DNA of 64,000 nucleotides from Alphaproteobacteria bacterium (lineage in GTDB: Bacteria > Pseudomonadota > Alphaproteobacteria > Ferrovibrionales > Ferrovibrionaceae). The notes under the pieces were generated by a model. It worked only from the letters and a program-made list of their open reading frames with translations. It made no database searches and had not been told where the DNA came from. Shown piece by piece: positions 1 through 8,663 of the stretch (within the stretch, counting starts at the first letter, position 1; each line of letters starts with the position of its first letter). Where the stretch lies: assembly GCA_018336035.1 (NCBI GenBank), contig JAGXRD010000043.1, positions 39,310 to 103,309 on the forward strand. The letters are read 5' to 3'. The translations under genes and the position numbers were made by a program.

Positions 1-1
1 G

Positions 2-79
2 CTGGATACCTCGGATTTGGCTATAGAAGCCGCCGTTACTGCGGCGGCAGATATAGTCTCCGCCACCCTGAAATCCTGA
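2..79 (+). CDS. cmk: Cytidylate kinase, C-terminal fragment
   Basis: The window opens inside a reading frame that ends at a TGA at 77-79. The last 25 residues read LDTSDLAIEAAV and on to a final LKS, the usual C-terminal signature of bacterial CMP kinase (LDTSdlsieeAv). CMP kinase phosphorylates CMP and dCMP to the diphosphates in the cytosol. The gene directly before rpsA is cmk in most proteobacteria, which supports the call although the catalytic part lies outside the window. The 121 nt between this stop and rpsA carry no other gene. Confidence 0.8.
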   Translation: MDTSDLAIEAAVTAAADIVSATLKS

Positions 80-200
80 CGCCGGTTTCAGGCCCAACAA
101 CCAACCCTCCGGTCGTTCGCGTCGCGCCGGATGCCTGCATGCCCCTCGGACTTAAGACGTCCGGCAGGCCACCAACCCCCGGGGCTCTCTAGGAGAAAAT

Positions 201-1931
201 ATGGCCAAGCGTCCTGCCGTTAAGGCTGCCGCGGAACAGTATTCCGCGGACAACGAGAATTTTGCCGCGCTGCTCGAAGAGTCGTTCACCTCGTCTTCCG
301 CCATGGAAGGCTCGGTGGTGAAGGGCATCGTCGTCGCGATCGAGAATGATTTTGCCCTCATCGATGTCGGTCTGAAGTGCGAAGGCCGCGTTCCTGTGAA
401 GGAATTCGCCGGTCCGGGCCGCGCCGCCGAGATCAAGGTGGGCGACGTGGTCGAGGTCTTCCTCGACCGTATTGAAAATGCCATGGGCGAAGCGGTGATC
501 AGCCGCGACAAGGCCCGCCGTGAAGAAGCCTGGGAAAAGCTGGAGCAGAGCTTCAACGCCAACCAGCGCGTCGAAGGCGTCATCTTCGGCAAGGTCAAGG
601 GCGGTTTCACCGTCGACCTGTCGGGTGCCGTCGCCTTCCTGCCGGGCAGCCAGGTCGATGTGCGCCCGGTGCGCGACATCGGTCCGCTCATGGGCCAGCC
701 GACCGCCTTCCAGATCCTCAAGATGGATCGTCGCCGCGGCAATATCGTTGTCTCGCGTCGCGCCGTGCTCGAAGAGAGCCGCGCCGAAGCCCGCAGCGAG
801 CTGGTGTCCAACCTCAAGGAAGGCCAGATCCTCGACGGCGTGGTCAAGAACATCACCGATTACGGTGCGTTCGTTGATCTCGGCGGCGTCGACGGCTTGC
901 TGCATGTCACCGACATCGCCTGGCGTCGCGTGAACCATCCGTCGGAAGTTCTCTCGATCGGCCAGACCGTCAAGGTGCAGGTCATTCGCGTGAACCCGGA
1001 AACCCAGCGCATCAGCCTCGGCATGAAGCAGCTGGAAGCCGATCCGTGGGAGGGCGTGAAGTCCAAGTATCCGGTCACCGCCCGCTTCATGGGTCGCGTC
1101 ACCAACATCACCGACTACGGCGCCTTCGTGGAGCTGGAGCCGGGTGTGGAAGGCCTCGTCCATGTCTCCGAAATGAGCTGGACCAAGAAGAACGTCCATC
1201 CGGGCAAGATCGTTTCGACCTCGCAGGAAGTCGAAGTGATGGTGCTGGAAGTCGATCCGGCCAAGCGCCGCATCAGCCTCGGCCTGAAGCAGTGCATGTC
1301 GAATCCGTGGGATGCCTTCGCCGAGAAGCATCCGGTCGGTTCGAACATCGAAGGCGAGATCAAGAACATCACCGAATTCGGCCTCTTCATCGGTCTCGAT
1401 GGCGGCGTCGACGGCATGGTCCATCTGTCGGATCTCGACTGGAACAAGCCGGGCGAGCAGGCCATCACCGAATACCAGAAGGGCCAGGTGGTGCAGGCTC
1501 AGGTTCTCGACATCGATGTCGAGAAGGAGCGCATCTCGCTGGGCATCAAGCAGCTGGGCAACGATCCGTTCCAGTCGCTCGGTGACCTGAAGAAGGGCAG
1601 CGTCGTCACCTGCACGGTGACCGCGGTCGATCCGAAGGGCATCACCATCGCCGTCGGCGATGGCGTGCAGGGTTACATCCGCCGCACCGAACTGAGCCGC
1701 GACCGCGACGAACAGCGTCCGGACCGCTTCTCGGTCGGCGACAAGCTGGATGCCAAGATCGTCACCATCGACGGCAAGGCGCGCAAGCTGACCCTGTCGG
1801 TCAAGGCGCTGGAAATGGAAGAAGACCGCAAGGCGATGGAACAGTTCGGTTCCACCGACTCGGGCGCGTCGCTCGGCGACATCCTGGGGGCTGCCATGCG
1901 CAAGAAGAAGGACGAAGGCGACGTGTCGTAA
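201..1931 (+). CDS. rpsA: 30S ribosomal protein S1
   Basis: The product is 576 aa, the normal length for proteobacterial S1, which recruits mRNA to the small ribosomal subunit. Six S1 (OB-fold) repeats can be followed at about residues 35-105, 122-188, 208-277, 294-364, 381-451 and 468-537. Repeats 3 to 5 carry the typical DYGAFVDLGGVDGLLHVTD-type core. The ATG at 201 is preceded by AGGAG at 191-195. It follows the end of cmk and is closed by a strong terminator at 1956-1992, so it is probably transcribed with cmk or from its own leader promoter. The tail after repeat 6 is short and charged (KKKDEGDVS). Confidence 0.98.
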   Translation: MAKRPAVKAAAEQYSADNENFAALLEESFTSSSAMEGSVVKGIVVAIENDFALIDVGLKCEGRVPVKEFAGPGRAAEIKVGDVVEVFLDRIENAMGEAVISRDKARREEAWEKLEQSFNANQRVEGVIFGKVKGGFTVDLSGAVAFLPGSQVDVRPVRDIGPLMGQPTAFQILKMDRRRGNIVVSRRAVLEESRAEARSELVSNLKEGQILDGVVKNITDYGAFVDLGGVDGLLHVTDIAWRRVNHPSEVLSIGQTVKVQVIRVNPETQRISLGMKQLEADPWEGVKSKYPVTARFMGRVTNITDYGAFVELEPGVEGLVHVSEMSWTKKNVHPGKIVSTSQEVEVMVLEVDPAKRRISLGLKQCMSNPWDAFAEKHPVGSNIEGEIKNITEFGLFIGLDGGVDGMVHLSDLDWNKPGEQAITEYQKGQVVQAQVLDIDVEKERISLGIKQLGNDPFQSLGDLKKGSVVTCTVTAVDPKGITIAVGDGVQGYIRRTELSRDRDEQRPDRFSVGDKLDAKIVTIDGKARKLTLSVKALEMEEDRKAMEQFGSTDSGASLGDILGAAMRKKKDEGDVS

Positions 1932-1955
1932 GGCACGCCTTATCGCCTGAAACAG

Positions 1956-1992
1956 AAACCCCGGCGGAGCGATCCACCGGGGTTTTTCTTTT
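1956..1992 (+). terminator. Rho-independent terminator of rpsA
   Basis: An AAACCCCGG arm pairs with CCGGGGTTT around a GGAGCGATCC centre. It is followed by TTTTCTTTTTG and starts 25 nt after the rpsA stop. Confidence 0.9.
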
Positions 1993-2052
1993 TGTTGCCT
2001 TGCCGTGGCGCTTGTGTCCGAATGTGGGGACAGGGTGTATCCGGGGCGTTCG

Positions 2053-2727
2053 GTGCGGTTTTTGCTGCTGGCGGTTCTGTTGATGGTCGCGTCGCCGGCT
2101 CTGGCAGCCGAACCCCTGCGCTGCCCGCAGAAGATCGCCTTCATCGACAATGACGCGGCCTTGCGGCGCCAGGCCAATACCATGCAGGCGCTGTATGCGC
2201 GTATCGGCTGCCCCGATGTGGCCTTCGTCGGCCTACCCGGGCGGCGCGGCGTCGTCGCCTTCAATTCCGGCGAGGTGCAGGGCGAACTGATGCGGCTGGC
2301 CGGCGTCGAGCTGGAATATACCCGGCCTTTCCTGCGGGTCGCGCCGCCGCTGGTGACGATGACCGGCCGGCTCTGGGCGCGCAATCCCGAGCAGGCTGCG
2401 GCCGGCCCGGTCGGCTTCGTCCTCGGCGTGGTCTGGCAGGAACGCCAGGCGCCGGTTCAGGGCGGCGGGTACGGCTATCCAAGCCAGATCGAGCTGCTGC
2501 AGGCCTATGCCGGCGGCCTGATCGACCGCTTCCTGGCCGAGGATACGGTGGTGGCCGCGGCCCTGCGCGAGGGCCGCCTGCCAACCCGCCCCACGCATGC
2601 CGGGCCGCCGCTGGTGACCGCCGGCCTGCATCACTATCTGGGGGCGGAATTCGCCGCTGTCGCAACCGCCATCACAGCCGAGCTGGAACGCCAGGAGCAG
2701 GATGGCAACGGTACGGAGATGCAGTGA
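2053..2727 (+). CDS. Exported protein, weakly like periplasmic solute-binding proteins
   Basis: Using the GTG at 2053 gives 224 aa starting VRFLLLAVLLMVASPALAA, a clean signal peptide. An upstream ATG at 2005 would place 16 polar residues before it and is less likely. The mature part has a Cys near residue 25 (LRCPQK) and another in RIGCPD. Its overall pattern, with a FNSGEVQGELMR stretch and late helices, resembles type-3 extracellular solute-binding folds, but no diagnostic motif was found. It lies 61 nt upstream of an exported FecR-like gene and the CHASE2 cyclase, so it may be a periplasmic partner of that system. Function unknown. Confidence 0.7.
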   Translation: MRFLLLAVLLMVASPALAAEPLRCPQKIAFIDNDAALRRQANTMQALYARIGCPDVAFVGLPGRRGVVAFNSGEVQGELMRLAGVELEYTRPFLRVAPPLVTMTGRLWARNPEQAAAGPVGFVLGVVWQERQAPVQGGGYGYPSQIELLQAYAGGLIDRFLAEDTVVAAALREGRLPTRPTHAGPPLVTAGLHHYLGAEFAAVATAITAELERQEQDGNGTEMQ

Positions 2728-2788
2728 CAATCCCTGTCGCGACTGCCGTGCCATGCTAGACTGCCGCCAAGGCAGCCGGGGGGTAGGA

Positions 2789-3454
2789 ATGAGTCGGTTT
2801 TTCAAGTCCATGATGATGGCGGCAGCGCTGCTGCTCGCTACCGGTGCCGCGCAGGCGCAGCAGGCCGCTGTGGTCGAAGATCTGTCGGGCGCCGTGGCGG
2901 GCGTTGAGGTCTTCGACTTCCTCAGCGCCGGCAAGACCATCGCGCTGCCGGCCGGGACGAAACTGGTGCTCGGCTACATGAATTCCTGCACGCGCGAGAC
3001 CGTCACGGGTGGCGGCAGCGTCACCATCGGCGAGACCGGCTCGAAAGTGGCGGGCGGGGCCAAGCTGCAGACCGAGCAACTGAAATGCGCCGCAGCCAAC
3101 CAGCTGGCGCAGGGCCAGGCCGGCAAGAGCGCCGCCATGGTGTTCCGCGGCCAGCCGGGCAGCGGTCGCAAACGCGCCGAGATCCCGCAGCCGAGCGCCG
3201 TGCTGATGTATACCGCGCCGGCGTTCCAGATTGTGCGGCCCGGCCAGCTCACCATCGAGCGGCTCGATGTCGCCGAGACCGTGCAGGCCTTCGACGTGAC
3301 CGGCAAGCTGTTCGACTATGGCAAGACCGGCAAGAAGCTGGATGCCGGCGGGTATTACCGCGTCGAGCTGAACGGTCAATCCACGATCTTCCATATTTCG
3401 ATGGATGCCGCCGAGGGTGCCGGACCGCTGCTGCTGCGTCTGGTTCGCTTCTAG
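2789..3454 (+). CDS. Exported FecR-like domain protein
   Basis: Start chosen at ATG 2789, after GGGGGTAGG. An upstream in-frame ATG at 2702 would overlap the previous gene and bury the signal peptide. The 221-aa product begins MSRFFKSMMMAAALLLATG and has a likely cleavage after AQA. The next 100 residues (VVEDLSGAVAGVEVFDFLSA, then ALPAGTKLVLGYMNSC) resemble a FecR-type beta domain, in which a glycine-rich strand pair sets a threshold or ligand surface outside the cytoplasm. It ends 9 nt before the CHASE2 cyclase. FecR-like proteins often neighbour CHASE2 cyclases, so a role as periplasmic sensor partner is inferred, not shown. Confidence 0.75.
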   Translation: MSRFFKSMMMAAALLLATGAAQAQQAAVVEDLSGAVAGVEVFDFLSAGKTIALPAGTKLVLGYMNSCTRETVTGGGSVTIGETGSKVAGGAKLQTEQLKCAAANQLAQGQAGKSAAMVFRGQPGSGRKRAEIPQPSAVLMYTAPAFQIVRPGQLTIERLDVAETVQAFDVTGKLFDYGKTGKKLDAGGYYRVELNGQSTIFHISMDAAEGAGPLLLRLVRF

Positions 3455-3463
3455 GCTCGTCTC

Positions 3464-5401
3464 ATGACGCCGGCGAAACTGCGCGACCTCGCGGTCGTCG
3501 GCGCCCTGGCGCTGACGGCTGCGATTGGCTTTGCCAGTGGTCCGGCTGCCGACTGGCTGCGCGGCGCCTCGCTTGACCTGCTGGTGCCGCTGCGGCATGC
3601 GCTGTTGGCGCAGGACGCTTCAGCGAGCCGCGTGGCGGTCGTGGCGATTGATGAGGAAACCTACCGCCGCCCGCCGTTTTCAGAGATGCCGCAGGCCGGC
3701 TGGTCGCCGCTGCTGGCGCCGGTGCTGAATGCGGTGGCGGCGGAGGCGGCGGTGGTCGGCTTCGACGTGGTCTACTCCACCTCGCTGGACAATCTGCAGC
3801 GCGGCTATGAACGCGACTTCCTGATCGCGCTGCGCAATGCCGCCCGTGCCGGCAAGCTGGTGCTGGGCAAGGTGCAGCATTCGGCGCATCCGATCCTGCC
3901 GCATCCGTCGCAGCAGGTGGCGGTTGGCGGCGCCGCCAATATCCGGCCGCTCAATGCCTTTGAGGATTCCGATGGCGTGATCCGCCGTTTGCCGCTGTCC
4001 TTTGCGGCGGCCGATGGCAAAGAGGCGGGCCTGGCCGCCGAACTGGCGCAGCGCGCCGGCGCGTCCGTCATGCCACCGACAGATGCAGCCGGTAACCTGC
4101 TGCTCGATTTCAATACGGCGCCAGGCGCGATACCAACCTATTCCCTGGCGGATCTGCATGCCTGCGCCGCCGCAGGCCACAGCGACTATTTCCGCGGTCA
4201 TTTCGCCGGCCGGGTGGTGATCCTTGCCACCGTGCTGGACGTAGAGGATCGCCGCCTCACCTCGCGACGTTTCGTGAAGATGACCGATGGCGAAGCCGCG
4301 CCGCCGCGCTGCATCCACCCGCCGATGAAGCTGACCGCCGCGCCGCGCGACAGTATCGCCGGCGTCTATATCCATGCCACGGCAGTGAACAACATTCTCG
4401 ACGGCCGGCCGCTGCGCGACTGGTCGGCGATGTCTTCCGTTGGTGTCGCCGTCCTTCTGTCATTGCTGGCGGCGGCGGCGGCATTCCTGCTGCAGCTGCG
4501 CGCCGGTCTGGCCGGAATCGCCGTTGCCATTCTGCTGTTACCTTTCTCGGCTGTCCTGTTGCTGCAGGGCGGCGGCGTGATGCCCTGGCTCAGCCTGGCC
4601 GCGGCCATGACCGCGACGGCGGCGGCCACGGTGGCGTATCGCTTTGCGGTGTCGGACCGCGACCGACGGCTGATCGCGAAGCTGTTCTCGCTTTATTTGC
4701 CGCCCGTGGTGGTCGACCGCATGGTCGCCGGTGGCCGCATGCCGGCGCTGGGTGGCGAGGAGCGCGAGGTGACGGTGCTGTTCAGCGATATCGCGGGTTT
4801 CACCGGGATCTCGGAATCCTGCGACGCCGCCACGCTGGTGCAGGGGCTGAACACCTATTTCAGCACCATGACCGACATCATCGAGGCCCATGGCGGCTTC
4901 GTCGACAAGTATATCGGCGATGCCATCGTCGCCGTCTTCGGGGCGCCGGTCGATGAGCCGCGCCATGCCGAACAGGCGATGCGTGCCGCGCTGGAAATGC
5001 AGGCCGCGTTGCGGGCCGATCCGCAGCGGTTCTCCGTGGCCGGCCATATGCTGAAAACCCGCATCGGCCTGAATACGGGTCGGGTGCTGATCGGGAATAT
5101 CGGTTCGCCGCGCCGCTTCAATTATACCGCGATGGGCGATGCGGTGAATCTGGCGTCACGGCTGGAAGGCGCTAACAAGGCTTATGGCACATCCATTCTG
5201 GTCAGCGAAGATACGATGCAGGCAGCTGGCGATGCGGTTGTCGCGCGCCGTGTCGATATTGTGCGCGTGGTCGGCCGGGCGCAGCCGGTGCGGCTGTATG
5301 AACCGCTGGCGCCACGTGAGGCGGCCAGTGCGGAAGACCTGCGCCTTGCCGCCATACCGGAAGATCCGGCGCAGACCGTGCGTGACCTGACGGAGAAGTA
5401 G
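3464..5401 (+). CDS. CHASE2-domain class III adenylate cyclase
   Basis: The 645-aa membrane protein has an N-terminal anchor, an extracytoplasmic CHASE2 sensor (about residues 30-310), three closely spaced membrane helices (about 320-400) and a cytoplasmic class III cyclase domain (about 430-610). Catalytic residues are complete: metal Asp in LFSDIAGFT, adenine-contact Lys and second metal Asp in DKYIGD, substrate-selecting Thr in NYTAMGD, and the transition-state Asn/Arg pair in AVNLASRLEG. Lys plus Thr favour ATP, hence cAMP. It is translated 9 nt after the FecR-like gene, and the convergent TPR-CHAT gene ends 16 nt further on. The signal sensed by CHASE2 is not known. Confidence 0.92.
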   Translation: MTPAKLRDLAVVGALALTAAIGFASGPAADWLRGASLDLLVPLRHALLAQDASASRVAVVAIDEETYRRPPFSEMPQAGWSPLLAPVLNAVAAEAAVVGFDVVYSTSLDNLQRGYERDFLIALRNAARAGKLVLGKVQHSAHPILPHPSQQVAVGGAANIRPLNAFEDSDGVIRRLPLSFAAADGKEAGLAAELAQRAGASVMPPTDAAGNLLLDFNTAPGAIPTYSLADLHACAAAGHSDYFRGHFAGRVVILATVLDVEDRRLTSRRFVKMTDGEAAPPRCIHPPMKLTAAPRDSIAGVYIHATAVNNILDGRPLRDWSAMSSVGVAVLLSLLAAAAAFLLQLRAGLAGIAVAILLLPFSAVLLLQGGGVMPWLSLAAAMTATAAATVAYRFAVSDRDRRLIAKLFSLYLPPVVVDRMVAGGRMPALGGEEREVTVLFSDIAGFTGISESCDAATLVQGLNTYFSTMTDIIEAHGGFVDKYIGDAIVAVFGAPVDEPRHAEQAMRAALEMQAALRADPQRFSVAGHMLKTRIGLNTGRVLIGNIGSPRRFNYTAMGDAVNLASRLEGANKAYGTSILVSEDTMQAAGDAVVARRVDIVRVVGRAQPVRLYEPLAPREAASAEDLRLAAIPEDPAQTVRDLTEK

Positions 5402-5417
5402 CTTCAGCCGCCCCTAC

Positions 5418-8400
5418 TCAACCGCCGTCGCCCATCAGCGAGTAGGGCGCCCAGAAGATCGGGTGGGCGTAGCTGAACAGCGTCTTGCCATCTTCCTGAT
5501 AGCCCGGACCATCCAGCAGCGCGATCATCGCCTGGCGCAAGGCTTCGGCGCGGCCCAGCTTCGGATCGACGGCCTGGCGGCGGAACAGGTCGGTGACCAG
5601 ATCGCGTGCCGAGGCCGAATGCACCGACCAGTTGGTCAGTAGCAGCGCGCGCGTACCGGCATAGAAGAAGGCGCGGCCTAGACCAGACGCTGCTTCCGCC
5701 CCGGCACCAGCGCCGCTGCCGGTGTTGCAGGCTGACAGCACCACCCAGTCGGCATCCAGTTTCAGGCCGAGGATTTCGTCCATGGTGAGCAGCCCGTCGC
5801 CATCGACATCGGCGACCAGCGGTGCGGTCAGTGCCAGTGCGGGCTGGGTCAGGCCGTTCAGCTCGCCGGGGATCAGGCCATGGGTGGCAAAGGCCACCAC
5901 CTTGTACCCATCCAGCTTGGCCTGCTTGACGAATTTCTCGTTGGCGGCCTTGCCGAGATAGACCGACTTCGAGAGATCGGCCCGCATGGCATCGGCGATC
6001 GAGCGCAGCTCGTCGGCGGTGTCGGGCAGGCGCGGCAGCTGGCCGAGTTCGGCGCTGTTGACGCCTTCGGTCTGCGGCGCGTTGCGGCGTTTCAGCTTGG
6101 CGCCGCGGACCGCCACCGGATCGCTCGATGCAATGCGCAGCGGGGCTTCGCTGGCGGCTTCGGCGGCCTGTTCGGCGTTGAAGAGCGGATCACCGAAACC
6201 GATCAGCGGCGCGCGGCTGGCACTGCCGGCGGGCAGGCCACGCAGGGTCTTGAGGGCCGCGGTGGAGGGCAGCTGCGTCACGGCATGCGTGCGGGCGAGC
6301 CAGGGCACGGATTTGTAGCCATCGAACAGCGGCGCAGATTTTATGTCGACTGTCGCCGGAGCGGTGGGCAGCAGCGCCAGCGGCAGCAGGCCGAGTGCGC
6401 CATTGCTGACCACGAACAGGCTTTTCGCCGGTTTCCAGCCGGCTTCCACCGGCTGCAGCAGGGTGCGGTACAACTCATGCGCCAGGGCAAGATCGAAAGC
6501 GGGAATGTCGCCCAGCGTTTCGGCCTGAGGCTCCAGGGCGCGGCGCAGGCGGTTCACCTTCTGCTCGATCTCGGCGGCGCCCACCGGGCTGGCGGCGAAC
6601 TGCACCGCGCCATCCTTCGGCACCACCCAGACGAAACTGTTGTCCTGCGCCAGATAGAAGGACACCACCGCCTCGCCGGGACGCAGGCTTGCGCGCACAT
6701 CGTCGGTGGAGGGCGCGCGCGGATCGATCAGGCTGGCATATTCAGGGAACTGCTTCTCGATCTGCTGCCGCGTCTTGGCGCGGGAGTCGCGCAGCTTGTC
6801 GACCTGTACACGTAAACTGTGGATCGCCTTGTCGTCGCGCTGCTCGGGTGGCAAGGCCAGCAGGTTGCTCAGCATGCCGAATTGCGCGGCGATCTGCTTC
6901 AGCACGTCCTGTTCGTCGCGGATGAGTGTGGCCAGCGCCGGATCGCGCACGGCGGCACGCGCCGCTGATGCGGAAAGCGCACGCTGCACGCTGCGGCTGC
7001 GGGCGGCATCGGCGAGCCGGAAGCTCTCGGTGCCGGCATCGATGCCGGCGGCCAGCGGCGTCCCCTGCACCTTGGCCAGCAGCACGATGTAGCTCTCGAC
7101 AATCGTCTGGATATAGAAATCGCGCGAGGCCGAGGTGGCTTCTTCGGTATCCGCCTGACGCGAATTGCTGGTGATGATGGGCAGGGCGGCGCGGAAGGCT
7201 GCCATCGCTTCGGCATCCTGGCCGGCCGCGGCCAGGGCCACGCCCGCGACGCCGCGCGCCATGGCGGTGTCGAAGTGGCGCTCGCCAAGGCGCGCCGATG
7301 TGGAGGTCAGCACGCGATTGGAAACTTCGACAGCCTGGGCCGACTGGCCGGTGCGGGCAAGTGCCAGCACGCGGCCACTGGACACGCGGTTGCTGCCGCC
7401 GCCGCGCGCATTCTCCCTGTTGCTCTGTGTGCTGGCGAAAACCTCCTCATACAGTGCCGCCGCATCCTGCCAGCGGCGCTGCAGGATCAGGACATTGGCC
7501 AGCGCGCGCTTGCCGTTGATAATTTGCAGGGTATTCTCGTCCAGGCCCATATCGCGCAGAATCTCGATGGAGGTCCGGGCCAGTTTCTCAGCCTCGGCAT
7601 AGCGACCCTGCTCGACCAGAACCGTTGCGAGGGCAGAGACGGCCTGCGCCGTAGGACCGAAGTATTTGCCATTCCGGCGCAGCAGGCCGAGCAGCGCCTG
7701 CCGGATATCCACTTCAGCTTCGACGATGCGCCCCTGTGCGAGCTTGGTCTCGCCCAGCCGCGTCAGGGTGATGTCGTTGCCGTATTCCATCACGCCGGCT
7801 GCCGGTCGCTCCTGCCAATGTTTGGATTTTTCGATGGCGTCCCGGGTATTGGCGATGGCAGCGAGGAAATGCCGCTCGGCTTCCTCATGGCGGCCACGGG
7901 CAGCCGCGATCTGAGCTTTGGCCAGGTCGATTTCAGACTGCCAGCTGGTCTGATGCATGAAGGTATTCGCGCGCCCGCTGGACAATTCGCGATACACGCT
8001 TTCGGAATAGCCGACAAACTGTTCTGCGAGGTCCAGGCGCCCCAGTTCGATCGCCACAAAACCGGCGGTGCGATAGGCATTCATCGTACGCCCGCGCAAC
8101 CGGGATTTGTTCGCCGTTTCGGCCAATTGCGTATAGAGCGCCAGTGAACCCTGCAGGTCGCCCAGATAGCGCTTCACGCCAGCCGTCACCTGATACATGC
8201 GATAGGGATCCGCCCCCACCTGATCGGCGAGCTGGGCCGCGATTGCGACATCGACGAGTACGGCCTCTACGCGGCCGAGCAGCAGTGCCGCCTGGGCGCG
8301 ATCCCAGAGGAACTGGCTGCGTTGGCGCGCATCCAGCCCTGGCGGCTCGACCGCTTCGGCCTGCGCGATCAGTTGCGCACGCTTGGCCGGATCGGGCTTT

Positions 8401-8555
8401 TCCTGGTCGAGAATGGCGACGATGTCGGCGATGCTGCGGGGCGGCGCGGCCAGTGCGGGTTGCTGGGCCGGCTGGGCGGGTTGTGCCAGGGCGTTAAACG
8501 GTGGCACAACGGCACAGAGCAAAGCGATCGATAAGCCTGCAGCAACTGCGCGCAT
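5418..8555 (-). CDS. Exported TPR-CHAT domain protein (caspase-like protease family)
   Basis: The ATG at 8555 is preceded by GGGGGGGAACAGCC and gives 1045 aa with a signal peptide (MRAVAAGLSIALLCAVV, ending near NALA). Residues about 60-480 are helical TPR repeats. The C-terminal third (about 700-1040) is a CHAT domain, the caspase-related peptidase fold, with the putative catalytic His at about 892 in FATHG and Cys at about 943 in LSACNTGSG, so both catalytic residues are kept. An export signal on a CHAT protein puts the protease in the periplasm or envelope. It is convergent with the CHASE2 cyclase operon with almost no gap, so a functional link is likely. Substrate unknown. Confidence 0.9.
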   Translation of the reverse strand: MRAVAAGLSIALLCAVVPPFNALAQPAQPAQQPALAAPPRSIADIVAILDQEKPDPAKRAQLIAQAEAVEPPGLDARQRSQFLWDRAQAALLLGRVEAVLVDVAIAAQLADQVGADPYRMYQVTAGVKRYLGDLQGSLALYTQLAETANKSRLRGRTMNAYRTAGFVAIELGRLDLAEQFVGYSESVYRELSSGRANTFMHQTSWQSEIDLAKAQIAAARGRHEEAERHFLAAIANTRDAIEKSKHWQERPAAGVMEYGNDITLTRLGETKLAQGRIVEAEVDIRQALLGLLRRNGKYFGPTAQAVSALATVLVEQGRYAEAEKLARTSIEILRDMGLDENTLQIINGKRALANVLILQRRWQDAAALYEEVFASTQSNRENARGGGSNRVSSGRVLALARTGQSAQAVEVSNRVLTSTSARLGERHFDTAMARGVAGVALAAAGQDAEAMAAFRAALPIITSNSRQADTEEATSASRDFYIQTIVESYIVLLAKVQGTPLAAGIDAGTESFRLADAARSRSVQRALSASAARAAVRDPALATLIRDEQDVLKQIAAQFGMLSNLLALPPEQRDDKAIHSLRVQVDKLRDSRAKTRQQIEKQFPEYASLIDPRAPSTDDVRASLRPGEAVVSFYLAQDNSFVWVVPKDGAVQFAASPVGAAEIEQKVNRLRRALEPQAETLGDIPAFDLALAHELYRTLLQPVEAGWKPAKSLFVVSNGALGLLPLALLPTAPATVDIKSAPLFDGYKSVPWLARTHAVTQLPSTAALKTLRGLPAGSASRAPLIGFGDPLFNAEQAAEAASEAPLRIASSDPVAVRGAKLKRRNAPQTEGVNSAELGQLPRLPDTADELRSIADAMRADLSKSVYLGKAANEKFVKQAKLDGYKVVAFATHGLIPGELNGLTQPALALTAPLVADVDGDGLLTMDEILGLKLDADWVVLSACNTGSGAGAGAEAASGLGRAFFYAGTRALLLTNWSVHSASARDLVTDLFRRQAVDPKLGRAEALRQAMIALLDGPGYQEDGKTLFSYAHPIFWAPYSLMGDGG

Positions 8556-8663
8556 GGCTGTTCCCCCCCAAACTGAACCCCAGGCAGACAGCATAACGCC
8601 GCCCGGCAGGGCTTCAAAGCGACTTGTGCGGCCAGTGCGACTTATGCGGGTGGGGAGGGCGGA

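Noticed and set aside
189..2384. A 731-codon minus-strand frame opposite rpsA
   Set aside because: Antisense to ribosomal protein S1 and through its terminator. It lacks any family motif.
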